Position numbers and translations under genes: made by a program. A model generated the notes under the pieces. The model was given only the letters and a program-made list of their open reading frames with translations, made no database searches and was not told the DNA's origin. Positions 47,641 through 57,830 of a stretch of 64,000 nt of DNA are shown one piece after another (within the stretch, counting starts at the first letter, position 1; each line of letters begins with the position of its first letter). Source of the stretch: Apodemus sylvaticus (lineage: Eukaryota; Chordata; Mammalia; Rodentia; Muridae); the NCBI RefSeq assembly GCF_947179515.1, contig NC_067495.1:91115423-91179422 (forward strand), read 5' to 3'.

Positions 47641-48181
47641 AGTAAATTTAACCAAGGAATTGAGACATCACTTGAAAATTTATAAAAATATTTTAGAAAA
47701 TTGTTAAAGATGAAACAAATAAGTGAAAACATATTTTGTGTTAAAGACTTGGAAGGCTTAGGTTTGTTAAGTTGTCAATGCTACCAAAGTGTTCTTCCAA
47801 ATTCAGTGCAACTGCTATAAAAATCTCAATTATATTTTTTAGAAAAAATATATCTGAAAAGTCAATGTGCAAAAAATAAAAAAAAAACTTGATTAAGTTG
47901 TAAGAAATAGGCAAACAATCAAGCCAACCAAAAGTCTGGGATAGATTTGGGTAAATGATATCTAGGTCTCAACCCTTATTGAGATGTGTACTGCTCTAAA
48001 GGTGATGGGACCTGGCAGACTGAAACCATAAATGAGACAGACTAAACTCTTATCCAATAACCAACTTTATTCAAAGCATCAGACAATATATACTTTGAGT
48101 GTTAAAGAGGAATCACATGAGAAAGGTGTCCAATCCCAAGAGCAAGCCACATATGGCAAAACAGGTTTTTCCATACAGGCA
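47641..48181 (+). mobile_element. Old L1 ORF2 remnant
   Basis: GTTGTCAATGCTACCAAAGT, AATTCAGTGCAACTGCTATA and AAAATCTCAATTATATTTTT parallel the ORF2 region after the reverse transcriptase. The part after 47930 is not recognised. Confidence 0.5.
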
Positions 48182-48705
48182 GATACATGCTCTACTATGT
48201 TCATAGCAGCCCTATTTATAATTGCCAGATGCTGGAAAGAACCCAGGTATCCCTCAACAGAAGAGTGGATACAAAAAATGTGGTATATCTACACAATGGA
48301 GTACTATTCAGCCATTAGAAACAATGAATTCATGAAATTCTTAGGCAAATGGATGGAGCTAGAGAACATCATACTAAGTGAGGTAACCCAGACTCAAAAG
48401 GTGAATCATGGTATGCACTCACTAATAAGTGGTTATTAACCTAGAAAACTGGAATACCCAAAACATAATCCACACATCAAATGAGATACAAGAAGAAAGC
48501 AGGAGTGGTCCCTGGTTCTGGAAAGACTCAGTGAAACAGTATTTGGCAAAACCAGAACGGGGATCTGGGAAGGGGTGGGAGGGAGGACAGGGGAAGAGAA
48601 GGGGGCTTACGGGACTTTCGGGGAGTCGGGGGGGCTAGAAAAGGGGAAATCATTTGAAATGTAAATAAATTATATCAAATAAAAAAAAAGACAAAAAAAA
48701 AAAAC
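48182..48705 (+). mobile_element. 5'-truncated L1: ORF2 C-terminus and 3' UTR
   Basis: In frame 48190-48439 the ORF2 C-terminal words MWYIYTMEYYSAIR, KFLGKWMELENIILSEV and MHSLISGY are intact up to the stop. The short 3' UTR (GGGGGCTTACGGGACTTTCG, GGGGAAATCATTTGAAATG) and an A-rich tail follow. The same 3' UTR type occurs at 21415 and 39624. The first 45 or so codons of the 135-codon ORF are older flanking sequence. Confidence 0.88.
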
Positions 48706-48719
48706 AAATAACAGAAGCT

Positions 48720-49090
48720 GTTGGTATAGTATAGAATAAAGTTTATTCAAGGCATGCAGAAGGGAATTAAGAGAGTAGGAGAGGCAGAGAAAGGCAGAGA
48801 GGAGAGAGGAGAGGCTGGCCATGACCACTGGAGAGATGGGGGGAGGGAAAGGGAAACAGAAGAGCCCAAAGGGCAAGAGAGATCAAGAGAACAAGAGGAT
48901 AAGAGAGAGAGGAGGGGCAAGCAATCCATTTTATAGTGGGCCAGACCAACCTGGCTGTTGCCAGGTATCTGTGGGGTGGAGCTTAGACAGAATTCTAATA
49001 GTAGCCAGTTGTAATAAATAATCTGAAGTAAACTCTCTTCTATCAACTGCACCTGGGAGGGACACAAATGCATAATCCAAGAACAGTTCT
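48720..49090 (-). mobile_element. LTR-like element, family uncertain
   Basis: On the minus strand CCTTGAATAAACTTTATTC supplies a poly(A) signal. The interior has the purine-rich plus text GGAGAGGCAGAGAAAGGCAG and then GGCTGTTGCCAGGTATCTGT and GGGGTGGAGCTTAGACAGAA, a layout I associate with rodent class II LTRs. Ends are not fixed. Confidence 0.4.
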
Positions 49091-49156
49091 GTGTTTTTCA
49101 AGAAACTGAGGTCCCAAGACTATTGAGACTTATAGTCCCAAGAGTATAGTTTTCTT

Positions 49157-49590
49157 TTCTTTCTTTTTTTTTTTTTTTGGCTTGTTTGTTTTTTTAATTC
49201 CATATATTCTTTATTTACATTTCAAATGATTTCCCCTTTCCTGGATACCCCCTCCCTGAAAGTCCCATAAGCCCTCTTCTCTCCCCCTATTCCCCAATCA
49301 ACTCCTTCCCGCTCCCCTGTCCTGGTATTCCCCTACACTGCTGCAATGAGCCTTTCCAGAACCAGGGGCCACTCCTTTCTTCTTCTTGGGAATCATTTGA
49401 TATGTGACTTGTGTCTTGGGTATTCCAAGCTTCTGGGCTAATAAATTACTGATTAACCCACTAATCAGTGAGTGCATACCATGAGTGTTCTTTTGTGATT
49501 GGGTTACCTCACTTAGGATGATATTTTCCAGTTCCATCCATTTGCCTAAGAATTTCATAAATTCATTGTTTTTAATAAGAATAAACAATA
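49157..49590 (-). mobile_element. 5'-truncated L1: 3' UTR and ORF2 C-terminus
   Basis: Poly(T), then reverse L1 3' UTR (CATTTCAAATGATTTCCCCT, GAACCAGGGGCCACTCCTTT). The reverse of the ORF2 end follows; in the minus frame 49298-49741 it reads KFLGKWMELENIILSEV and MHSLISG. The first 30 or so codons of that ORF belong to flanking sequence. Confidence 0.88.
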
Positions 49591-50399
49591 ATTTAGCAGA
49601 TATATTATTAAAGAATGACAGATTCCAGTAGCCAGCAGTTCTTTGTGGTCTCTGATCTCCACGGCGGCTTTGGCTGTCAGTCTGGCTTTCAAGCACAGAA
49701 GATGCACAGCTTTTTCTCTGTGGAATGGATACCCATGACATGAGAAATGGCTTACCTTTGTTTAGCTAAGTCATTTGACTCGAGGTGTCCGGTTTTGTCC
49801 ACTGCATTCTTTTTTAAGCAGCATCCTGTAGTGGTGTCCACATCTTTCTTCTGAGAACTCCTGGGAGAAGCTGTCAGGCCTTTGGAAATTCTGTCTGTCT
49901 TAAATTTAATAACAAACTTCTGACAAGATTGAGCACAAGACAGCAGAGCAATAGTCAAGAAAGGATAGGAATAGGAATCTTAAGTAGCTTTGACAGGTTG
50001 CATAGGTAGAGGAAAGTATATTGCTTTGGTTATTAAACATGCTAGGATCAGAATAAGAAAGCTGGCAGCAATGGATTAAATCGTGGTGACAGAAAATGAG
50101 TTTGTCTAGGCAGATTTAGGCTCGTTAACATCAACTTGAACACACAGGCTATAGGAACAAACAAGTTAAGGATGTGGGAACACGGAATAGGTGAGGTTCA
50201 GATTCTTTATCAATTTACCAGACTGTTAATTTTAAAAATATACGGTCGAAGACAAGTTACAGCTCATTGAGTGGGTGGGGAAAGTTGCTAAACATAATTT
50301 CAGCATCCTGAGAATATGTTAGCAACACTTTACATCCAGGCTAAAGATTCAAGCCATCACAAGAGTTTCTAGGGGTTTTGGCATTCCCACAATGCCCAG
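49591..50399. other. Unassigned sequence
   Basis: No recognised SINE or L1. It might be ERV-derived, but I see no domain. Confidence 0.35.
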
Positions 50400-51103
50400 A
50401 GAAGCTCCCAGGCCTGGTCCAAGGCTTCGGCAGCTGTAAAAACTACGGGGGAGTCTGGGTTGCTTCTGAGTAAGGAGACACCCAAGGGCTTAAATGTCCT
50501 ATTGAAGTGTGATTCTGGATACAGTTTATACTTTTCACTCACAGAGACTCCCCAGTTGGTTCACCGGGCTGGGGCTAGGGGGCTGCAGCTGGAGCTGATC
50601 GCCAGGCACCTAGGGTGTCCCCAGGCATGGCATAGAGAAGAATGCAGTGGACAAACTAGGTAGAGGTGCTCTTGGGAGGACAGCATGGGCCAGGCGGCTT
50701 CCCATGCTCTGCAATGTTGCCATCATCGCCTGGGAGGCTAGGCACAGGAGCCGTCCTTTCCTAGCTCCTGGGCTAGTATAACAGTGGGGCCATGATGAAG
50801 AAGCAGTTTAACCACATGCACCAATTGGCCAACCAATGATGGGCAAACACCTTGTATTGACGGAGAAAACTGAAGCTTTGACAGATGAATGTGATGCTTA
50901 ATTTGAGATGTTGACTTGACTGTACTAGGGGATACCCAGAATAATACACTCAGATCCAAAAACCACCTCGGTGACTATGTGTCATTTTCGCCGAATCCAT
51001 GCCTTCCTGGACCGAAAGGATCCTGGTTATTGCACAGCTGAGTTTGGTCTGCGACATATAGGCAGCAGTAAGGAGACTTGGTGGTTTGTCAAAAAAAAAA
51101 AAA
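50400..51103 (+). pseudogene. Possible processed-pseudogene fragment with an ARHGAP17/44-like N-terminus
   Basis: A GC-richer block (about 50400-50790) precedes an ATG at about 50791. The frame reads MMKKQFNHMHQLANQ and then meets a stop. This resembles, as I remember it, the N-terminus of the RhoGAP proteins ARHGAP17/ARHGAP44 (BAR-domain Rho GTPase-activating proteins). Another frame shortly after still gives EKTE-like text. The segment ends in an A13 run at about 51091-51103. Only about 30 codons match, so the parent assignment is tentative. A B1 follows the A-run. Confidence 0.4.
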
Positions 51104-51104
51104 A

Positions 51105-51262
51105 TAGGCATGAGACCGGGCATGGTGACAAATATCTATAATCCAGCACTCAGAAAGCAGAGGCAGTTAGATCTCTGTGAGTTCCAGGCCAGACAGTTCT
51201 ATATAAGCCAGTATCAAACAGTGCTACCTAATGAGACCTTGTCTCAAAAAAGGCATGACGTT
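51105..51262 (+). mobile_element. B1 SINE
   Basis: ACCGGGCATGGTGACAAATA, CCAGCACTCAGAAAGCAGAG, TAGATCTCTGTGAGTTCCAG and GAGACCTTGTCTCAAAAAAG show a nearly complete B1. Confidence 0.9.
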
Positions 51263-51753
51263 GGGAGGGGCATGTTGGGGAGAATGGAGGTAGTTGGAGG
51301 GGTAAAATGTCAATAGAATATGATGTACCATTTGATGCATTTATGAGATTCCAAAAATAACAAGTTTTTGAAAAAATGTCAACCAATTGCTTTCTGATTA
51401 GAATTGATTCCCATTTCACAGGAGTGGCTAGGGAGGCCATAGGTTTAGAGAAGAAGCTACTGTTGTTACATTGCTAAATAGACATGATGTGCCTGTCAAA
51501 TTGCTATCTATGTAACTATAACCACAGACTACTTCTGGTGTCCGTTGGGTTAGAGAAGCTTCTTCTTACAGTGCTCAGCAGTGACTACAGAGTTAACATT
51601 AGTCAAAGTACATGAAGTAGGTGATTGATGAATGCTACAGGATATTTGATTCCACTGTAAACCTTAAGATTGTGTTATGGTATGGTTCAGCCCTTAGCAC
51701 ACACCTTTAATCCGTCTGACTAGATTATAGACACCCCTTTATTACACACCTTT
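51263..51753. other. Possible L1 3' UTR tail, then unassigned sequence
   Basis: 51265-51375 (GGGAGGGGCATGTTGGGGAG, AATATGATGTACCATTTGAT) resembles the end of a rodent L1 3' UTR. The remainder is not recognised. Confidence 0.35.
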
Positions 51754-53400
51754 TGTTAGGGTCTGTGAATCACTGAAGAATAATACCCCAGACTCAAACA
51801 GTGTGCAAAAGCAAAGAGTGCTTATTCAACAAATTTCTGCATACAGGGACCCATTTTCATCATGATGGAAGAACCCTCACTGAATTCACAGATTCAGGTT
51901 TTTTTCTTTTTTATTTATTGGATATTTTCTTTATTGACATTTTCAATGTTATCCCTTTTCTCAGTTACCCCCACCTTGAAACCCCCTATCCCATCTCCCT
52001 TCCACTGCTTCTACGAAGGTGTTTGTCCACCAACCCACCCACTCCCACCTTGCCACCCTCAATTCCCCTACACTGGGGCATTGAGCCTTCACAAGGTCAA
52101 GGACCTCTCCTCCCATTGATGCCTGACAAGGCAATCCTCTGCTACATATGCAGCTGGAGCCATGTGTACTCCTTCGTTGATGGCTTAGTCCCTAGGAGCT
52201 CTGGGGTTTCTGGTTGGTTGATGTTGTTGTTCTTCCTCTGGGGCTGCAAACCCTGTCAGCTCCATCAGTCCTTTTTCAAACTCCTCCATTGAGGATCCCA
52301 CACTCAGTCCAATGGTTGGCTGCGAGCATCCACCTCTGTATTTGCCTCTGTATTTGTAAGGCTTTGGCAGGACTTCTCAGGAGACAGCCATAACAGGCTC
52401 ATTTTAACATCCACAATAGTGTCAGGGTTTGGTAACTGTATATGGGATGGATCCCCAGATGGGGCAGTCTCTGGATGGCCTTTCCTTCAGTCTCTGCTCC
52501 ACACTTTGTCTCTGTATCTCATCCCATGGTTATTTTGTTCCCCCTTCTAAGAAGGACCAAAGTATCCACACTTTGGTCTTCCTTCTTCTTGAGCTTCATG
52601 TGGTCTGTGAATTGTATCTTGGGTATTCAGAGATTCTGGGCTGATATCTACTCATCAGTGAGTACATACCATGTGTGTTATTTTGTGATTCGGTTACCTC
52701 ACTCAGGATGATATTTTCCAATTCTACCCATTTGCCTAAGAATTCCATGAATTCATTGTTTTTAATAGCTGCATAATATTCCATTGTGTAAATTGCCACA
52801 TTTTCTGTATTCATTCCTCTATTGAAGGACATCTAGTTTCTTTCCAGCTACTGGTGATTATATATAAGACTGATATGAACATAGTGGAGTATATGTCCTT
52901 ATTACATGTTGGAGTATCCTCTGGGTATATGCACAGGAGTGGTATAGCTTGGTCCTCAGGTAATACTATGTCCAATTTTCTGAGGAGCTGACAAACTGAT
53001 TTCCAGAGTGGTTGTTCCAGATTGCAATCAAACTAGCAATGGAGGAGTATTAAGTTTTAAAGCCCAAGAGACAAACATTAGGAAGGGGTAGATTATTTAT
53101 AACTTGATTGGTGGGGGTCTATCTCTGGGGATCTGGGTGATGCTATGACTGGTTAGGGTCTTGCTTCAAGCATACTTGACTAAATATTCTTGCTTCATGC
53201 CAAAGATGTGTAGCTCTTGACCTCTTGGCTGCAAGCTTGGCTAACTGTCCTTTTGCAGGGTCCTTTTGACATAAGCCTGTGGTTGTTTCAGTAACTGAGT
53301 TGCCCAGTTCTCAGAAGTAGAAATTCAGGCCTGGTCTTCTTAACTGCTAGTTTGCAGTCTATCATGGAGTCAACATGGCCCAGGCCAATTCACTTCTTTC
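51754..53400 (-). mobile_element. Possible ERV LTR split by an L1
   Basis: 51754 (TGTTAGGGTCTGTGAATCAC) to 51898 and 53041 to about 53400 (ending TTCACTTCTTTCA) look like two parts of one TG...CA element, separated by the minus-strand L1. No internal region or firm duplication seen; family unknown. Confidence 0.35.
51899..53040 (-). mobile_element. 5'-truncated L1: long 3' UTR and ORF2 C-terminus
   Basis: Poly(T)-rich start, then reverse 3' UTR (CTACACTGGGGCATTGAGCC, CTCTGCTACATATGCAGCTG, GGTTGGTTGATG). The reverse of the ORF2 end runs from about 52610 (GGTTACCTCACTCAGGATGA, CATTTGCCTAAGAATTCCAT, GCATAATATTCCATTGTGTA) to 53040. In the minus frame 52596-52832, MNTENVAIYTMEYYAAIK and MEFLGKWVELENIILSEV are readable. 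Confidence 0.88.
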
Positions 53401-54690
53401 ATTTTAATCCCAAACAATGAAGGTAAAGTTAATTTGTAAAAGGAAGCACCCATGTTTGAAAATGATCTCTAATTGAGTGGCAGACAAAGTGATGAATTGG
53501 AGAAAGATTGGACGAAATAGGATCTGCCCAAATCTCATGAAAAGAGAAAGGAAAAGGAAGCTACTTAAGATAGTAGTGCAGGGAAAGAAAGGAGAGAAAG
53601 ATGAGAGAAGCAGTTTTACTGGGAGCATCCTCCAGAGACAGATTGAAGAGAGAAAAGGCTAGACACGGGTCAAGACAGAACAAGTCAGAGAATGAGAAGG
53701 AGCTAGAACTGCATATTGCCAAAGTCAGTTTGAGGCCACGCAGAGTAATTCAGGAGACACTGAGAGAAGCTAGAATGAATTATTCCACTTGGAGAAGAGT
53801 TTGAGGCAGAATAACTGAGTTGACCAGCCAAAGCCAGCCAAAATTCAGAAAGAGCAAGCAAGGGTAAACTTATTCAGTAGTAAACCTCAGAGGCCAAAAA
53901 CATTGTAGATCTAGACATTGTATGGAGGCTAGAAGCTTCCAGAACTAGATCTAGGTTAGCAGACTGAGGCAATAAGCCTCCCAGACAAAAATTACTGGCA
54001 CAAGCCATGTAGGAAAGGCTATAGCAAGCTAGTGTGGTCTGTGGAGATGGCCCACTGTTCTGCATGGCTATGATGCGTGTGCTCTGAGAGGCATAGACCT
54101 CAGAGACTTCATCCCAGGTTTGTTTCTTGTTGCTGATGTGCCTTTCCTGCCATTATTACATAGTGTAATTAATCCTGGTCACCAGTCTACCCTATTGGGC
54201 AAATTTCCTGCAGAGCAATATGAAGGTGTACTTTCATGTAGTGATGTTGTTTGGATAAATTGATGATTTCATAATTCTTAATAATGATTTTATAGAACTC
54301 TTGAATTAATTCAAGTAATGTTAAGCCCCCTGTAGAATTAAAAGCTGCAAATAGAGTTCTCGATCACAAACACATAAGTTACACTAGGAAGAACAATAGG
54401 CTTGAAACAAATTAATGATCAAGGGAAAACATTCATTCTAGGTGAGGTCCAAGGATGAGACCACAGGTGTACACCTTGATAAAGCAAAGCCATGTGAAGC
54501 TGTTGCTTTGAACTTATCATGAACTTATAGACTGAAACACTGCCTTGAACTTATTATCAACTTCATGCTATAACTCCCTTTTGTATAAGACCTTAGCAGT
54601 AAGATGATTTTAAAAAACAACTTTTGTTTAAGAAGTATAAAAAGGATGAGAGAAATAATAAAGTATGGCCGTGGTGCTCTGCTCCATCCA
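53401..54690. other. Unassigned 1.3-kb stretch
   Basis: Purine-rich at 53500-53780, otherwise AT-rich. No motif in the short ORFs. It may be an ERV internal region. Confidence 0.35.
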
Positions 54691-54695
54691 CCAAA

Positions 54696-54732
<37 letters not shown>

Positions 54733-54888
54733 ATATGTATGTTTATATGTATGTACATACATACAGATATAGGTATATATGTTTGTATTTAAGTATGCAT
54801 GTGAACTTGTGAAATTGATAAAACAGGTGGTCAGCCCTGGTGGATTTTGTGTATGTATGTGTGTTTGTGTGTTTGTGTGTGTGTGTGT

Positions 54889-54946
<58 letters not shown>

Positions 54947-54960
54947 GAGAGAGAGAGAGA
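54696..54960. repeat. Two GT microsatellites and a (GA)n tract
   Basis: (GT)n at 54699-54727, GT-rich TATG repeats to 54780, then (GT)n at 54857-54902 running into (GA)n at 54902-54960. ORFs on both strands here are artefacts. Confidence 0.95.
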
Positions 54961-55465
54961 TGCATGACTTTCTATCATTTTCTTTCTTGCCAGCCTCTTA
55001 AGAGTTAAGAGTTCAGAGTTTCTTGCTAGCTCCAAGTATTTGTTTCTTTTTCTAATTCCCTGAGGCTATCAACAGGAGTTAATTAATGACCAGAGAGAGT
55101 TAATTGCCAGAAACCATCAGCTCTGGCCCCAGAATTTTAAAGGAATGTCAACTGCCAGAAGCTAGAAGCTCTGGTCTCAGCAGATTAAAAGGGACCTACT
55201 AGCTTTTTCACCTTGCCCCTGACACCACACCATGGGCATGAGCTGCCTTCCTCACTCACCCCTGAATGTCAAAGCTGGCTTTCGACAAATTACAACAAGA
55301 GAATAAAAGTTACTTTTACCGAAATGTGCAATCAAAACAGAGGCATTTTCTGAGATTCAGAGAACTTTGAAGATGAAGGGTGGGAAATATGATGCTAAGA
55401 GAGAAGTAGGAGAACAATGGAAATACTGGTTTCTGGGCATAGTGTGGGTATTGCATGCAACTCAA
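54961..55465. other. Unassigned, partly LTR-like sequence
   Basis: 55060-55315 contains a near-duplicated phrase (GCCAGAAACCATCAGCTCTG and GCCAGAAGCTAGAAGCTCTG, 66 bp apart) and ends near AATAAAAG, so it may be LTR-derived. The family is unknown. Confidence 0.35.
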
Positions 55466-55836
55466 AAAGCTGCAACTGTCTGCACAGGATCTGCACAAGA
55501 TCATTACCCATCAACACCCTGCAGTGGAAGAAGGAATACTTCATGGATTCCCAGCTCTCATTTCCTCAAGGGCAAATCCTTTGACATGGTGCCCATGACC
55601 CCATAAATAAACTCTTACTTACAGTATAAACAATCCTAGTAAAACTGATTGGGTCACCAGAAAATTACATGAAAGTAAAAGAGGGTCTAGTTGGGAAGGG
55701 GAAAGGGATTAAACCAAAGAGTTAACAAGGTAATGAGGGTAAGGATGACTGAAATACATTATGTATATTATGAAAATGTCATAACGGACCCATTCTTATA
55801 TATAAATAATGTATACTAATAAAAAAATTTAAAACT
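55466..55836 (+). mobile_element. L1 3' UTR fragment
   Basis: TCTGCACAGGATCTGCACAA, TTCATGGATTCCCAGCTCTC and the AT-rich end (ATAATGTATACTAATAAAA) follow the order of a rodent L1 3' UTR. Strongly diverged. Confidence 0.45.
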
Positions 55837-55837
55837 A

Positions 55838-55905
55838 TCCAGGTATGGTGATCCTTGACATTAAGTCTAACAGTTGAGAAGCTGAGACATTATCATGAAT
55901 CTGAA
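55838..55905 (+). mobile_element. B1 SINE, partial
   Basis: ATCCAGGTATGGTGATCCTT, AGTCTAACAGTTGAGAAGCT and GAGACATTATCATGAATC are a worn B1 5' half. Confidence 0.5.
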
Positions 55906-56270
55906 TGTTGTGGTCTAGGACACACTCCACAAACCACATGAACTCCAATCTCAGTCAGACAGGGATGGTTTATTGAATGCTCACACTAATACTGATCAGG
56001 ACCACAAAAAGGAATAACCTAATTGTGTACTGGATCTGTGCAACAACACATAGCATGATGCAAACCAGAGAACAGGTCTCTAAAGGTACTTTTACACTGG
56101 GATAATATTTTTATGTAAATCCTATCCTAAAAGATCAGACTTATAAAAGATGGGATTTAAAACAGTGCTTCTTTAATGAGCTATTAAAGCTGCACCTTCA
56201 TGCATTCATATACAAGAACTTTTCTTGCTGGCAGTCAGACTTTGTAACAACAAAATATTGTACTTGATAA
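55906..56270 (-). mobile_element. LTR-like element, minus strand
   Basis: The minus strand has TTCAATAAACCATCCCTGTC, a poly(A) signal followed by U5-like text, and ends in TAGACCACAACA. The plus start TGTTGTGGTCTAGGACAC at about 55907 therefore fits an LTR 3' edge. The other edge is not fixed. Confidence 0.45.
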
Positions 56271-56489
56271 TGATTTTAGAAACAGTGGACTGTTTAAACT
56301 GTCTAAAGATTTTTTTTGGTCTTCTAAAATTATGGCTATTAGTTTTGCCTTCCAAAAATTATAGCTATACTCTATGACTTCAATCTCATAAAAGACGCTT
56401 TATTTTGATATTGCAAAAACAACTTTTTAAAAAGTATTCAAATGTGTAAAGCTATGGGAATTTGGGGATTTGTTAAATATTTTATTAAA

Positions 56490-56925
56490 ATATCTTTATT
56501 AGTATATGATGGTTACAATAAAGGAGGAAATTTTAATGAAAATAACAATAATAATGATGGAAGCTATAATGACTTTAGAAATTATAATAGACAATAGCAA
56601 TCAAATTATGGACCCATGAAGTGGGGCAATTATGATGAAAAAAGTTGAGGCATCCTTATGGTAGCTAGCTATGGATCTCAGGATGGAATTATGGATATGG
56701 TAGCCAAAGGTTTTAAAATCAAACAGAAACAGGCTACAGCTCGTAGCAGGAGATAGAGCAAGGAGTTGTCAGGAAAGCTGCAGGTTAGTTTGAGACAGTT
56801 GTCCAGAATGCATTAGAGGAATTATAAAAAATATGTCACAGAAAGAACAATGATTTGTAGTCAGAAAAGCTATTGCAGCTTAACAGGAAACGCTTCTTGC
56901 TCAGGACTGATAAAGACCCTGGGAT
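56490..56925 (+). pseudogene. hnRNP A3-like processed pseudogene fragment
   Basis: The frame starting at 56504 reads YDGYNKGGNF, then YNDFRNYN and QSNYGPMK, the glycine/asparagine-rich C-terminal tail of hnRNP A/B proteins, best matching hnRNP A3. In-frame stops interrupt it. Text after 56720 (TGTCAGGAAAGCTGCAGGTT, GTCCAGAATGCATTAGAGGA) resembles the parent 3' UTR as I recall it. The RNA-binding domains are absent, so the copy is 5'-truncated. No poly(A) tail is visible because other sequence follows at about 56920. Confidence 0.7.
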
Positions 56926-57089
56926 GATATTCACCATCCAGAGATTTCAGGTCACCAGTGACAGGGTCTTAGACATCATCAGTCCCAACAGAATAGTAAA
57001 CCCTCTCCCTGACCAAGGAAGGACAAGGCCTCTGCTAATAATACACAGGCTCATACAAGATATGAGAGTCTCTGTACCAACAACACTAT

Positions 57090-57345
57090 AATGTACAGCT
57101 ATTAACTGCAGGAGTTTTCCCTTACTATTTAGGACCTCTAAAAGGCACTTGGTTTGTGTATGCCTTGGGACTAACTCCCTGCATCGGTCCCTTTATCCTC
57201 AATGAATCTTCTGACTTTTTCTTTCTTATATATCTATTGCTTCAGGTATACTATTATTCTGGAGAAGGAAGCTGGGAAGAGAAAGGCCTTCTATACCAAT
57301 TGCTGATGGCCAGAGCAGCCTCAACACAAGTAGGCGTGGGCATAG
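57090..57345 (+). pseudogene. env: ERV env remnant upstream of the LTR
   Basis: In the frame that runs on from 57156, the text reads GTWFVYALGLTPCIGPF, NESSDFF and VYYYSGEGSW, resembling the C-terminal end of a gammaretroviral-type surface subunit. A short hydrophobic glycine/alanine stretch (GVGIAGSA, about 57338-57360) may mark the start of the transmembrane subunit. No basic cleavage site is preserved and the rest of the transmembrane subunit is missing. The fragment ends against the LTR. The 168-codon ORF that spans it and the LTR (57156-57662) is not one protein. Confidence 0.6.
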
Positions 57346-57503
57346 CGGGATCTGCCAATGTAACTGCCCGCAGTTACATCAAATGGGTTACCGGGTTACC
57401 TGGAAGGAAAGCTGGGATAGAACAGAGTGGGGAGAGTGTAGGTACTGAGACCTGCGAGGCTTGTGACATCATACAAGCGACAATTAAGACAATGTATAGG
57501 TCT

Positions 57504-57517
57504 GTTGCCAAGGCAAC
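57504..57517. promoter_or_regulatory. RFX/X-box-like palindrome in U3
   Basis: GTTGCCAAGGCAAC is two perfect inverted half-sites around AA, the form bound by RFX-family factors. It lies 60 bp before the TATA box. Binding is inferred. Confidence 0.6.
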
Positions 57518-57576
57518 AGCCGCTGTATACCCAGAATTCAATGGCCCACCTTTACCTGTAATTAAGTCATCACCCA

Positions 57577-57583
57577 TTTATAA
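57577..57583 (+). promoter_or_regulatory. LTR TATA box
   Basis: TTTATAA, about 80 bp before the AATAAA, with a C/T-rich likely start region 25-35 bp downstream. Confidence 0.7.
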
Positions 57584-57661
57584 CCGGGCAGCGTTTCTCC
57601 CCCTCCCTCTTTTCTCTCTTTCTCTTCTTCCTTCCCGCCCGCTACCCCTTTCCCCATCTTA

Positions 57662-57667
57662 AATAAA
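57662..57667 (+). terminator. LTR polyadenylation signal AATAAA
   Basis: Perfect AATAAA followed within 15-45 bp by GT-rich text (GTTTGGCCTGGTGTATCTC), as expected for an R/U5 junction. Confidence 0.75.
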
Positions 57668-57830
57668 GTCCCACGTGGAACTGTTTGGCCTGGTGTATCT
57701 CATTGTGGCCCACGTCTCCACTGCATCCCTGCAGCCCACGTGGTCTGCGCGTGCGCCAGCCGTGGGCAGACAGGTAACCTGTGCGGCAGGAGTAGGTAGG
57801 TGGACCTTTGTGCAGAAAATCAACATTTTG

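Larger units (their letters stand above)
57359..57830 (+). mobile_element. LTR of class I ERV (edges approximate)
   Basis: The U3-like part begins near a 9-bp palindrome, TGTAACTGC/GCAGTTACA (57359-57378). It contains TGACATCA (57464-57471), the palindrome GTTGCCAAGGCAAC (57504-57517) and a TATA box TTTATAA (57577-57583). A C/T-rich start region precedes AATAAA at 57662-57667, and GT-rich text follows (57680-57712). This order of promoter, short R and poly(A) signal is LTR-typical. The U5 end is uncertain because I cannot match a primer-binding site to a known tRNA. Gag follows 550 bp downstream. Confidence 0.7.

Noticed and set aside
48032..48439. 135-codon ORF as a host gene
   Set aside because: C-terminal two thirds is L1 ORF2; the N-terminal part is unrelated flank.
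54628..55035. 135-codon minus ORF with histidine/threonine and serine/leucine runs
   Set aside because: Produced by GT and GA microsatellites.
57156..57662. 168-codon ORF as a single gene
   Set aside because: The first 60 codons are env remnant and the rest is LTR noncoding sequence; the frame is open by chance.
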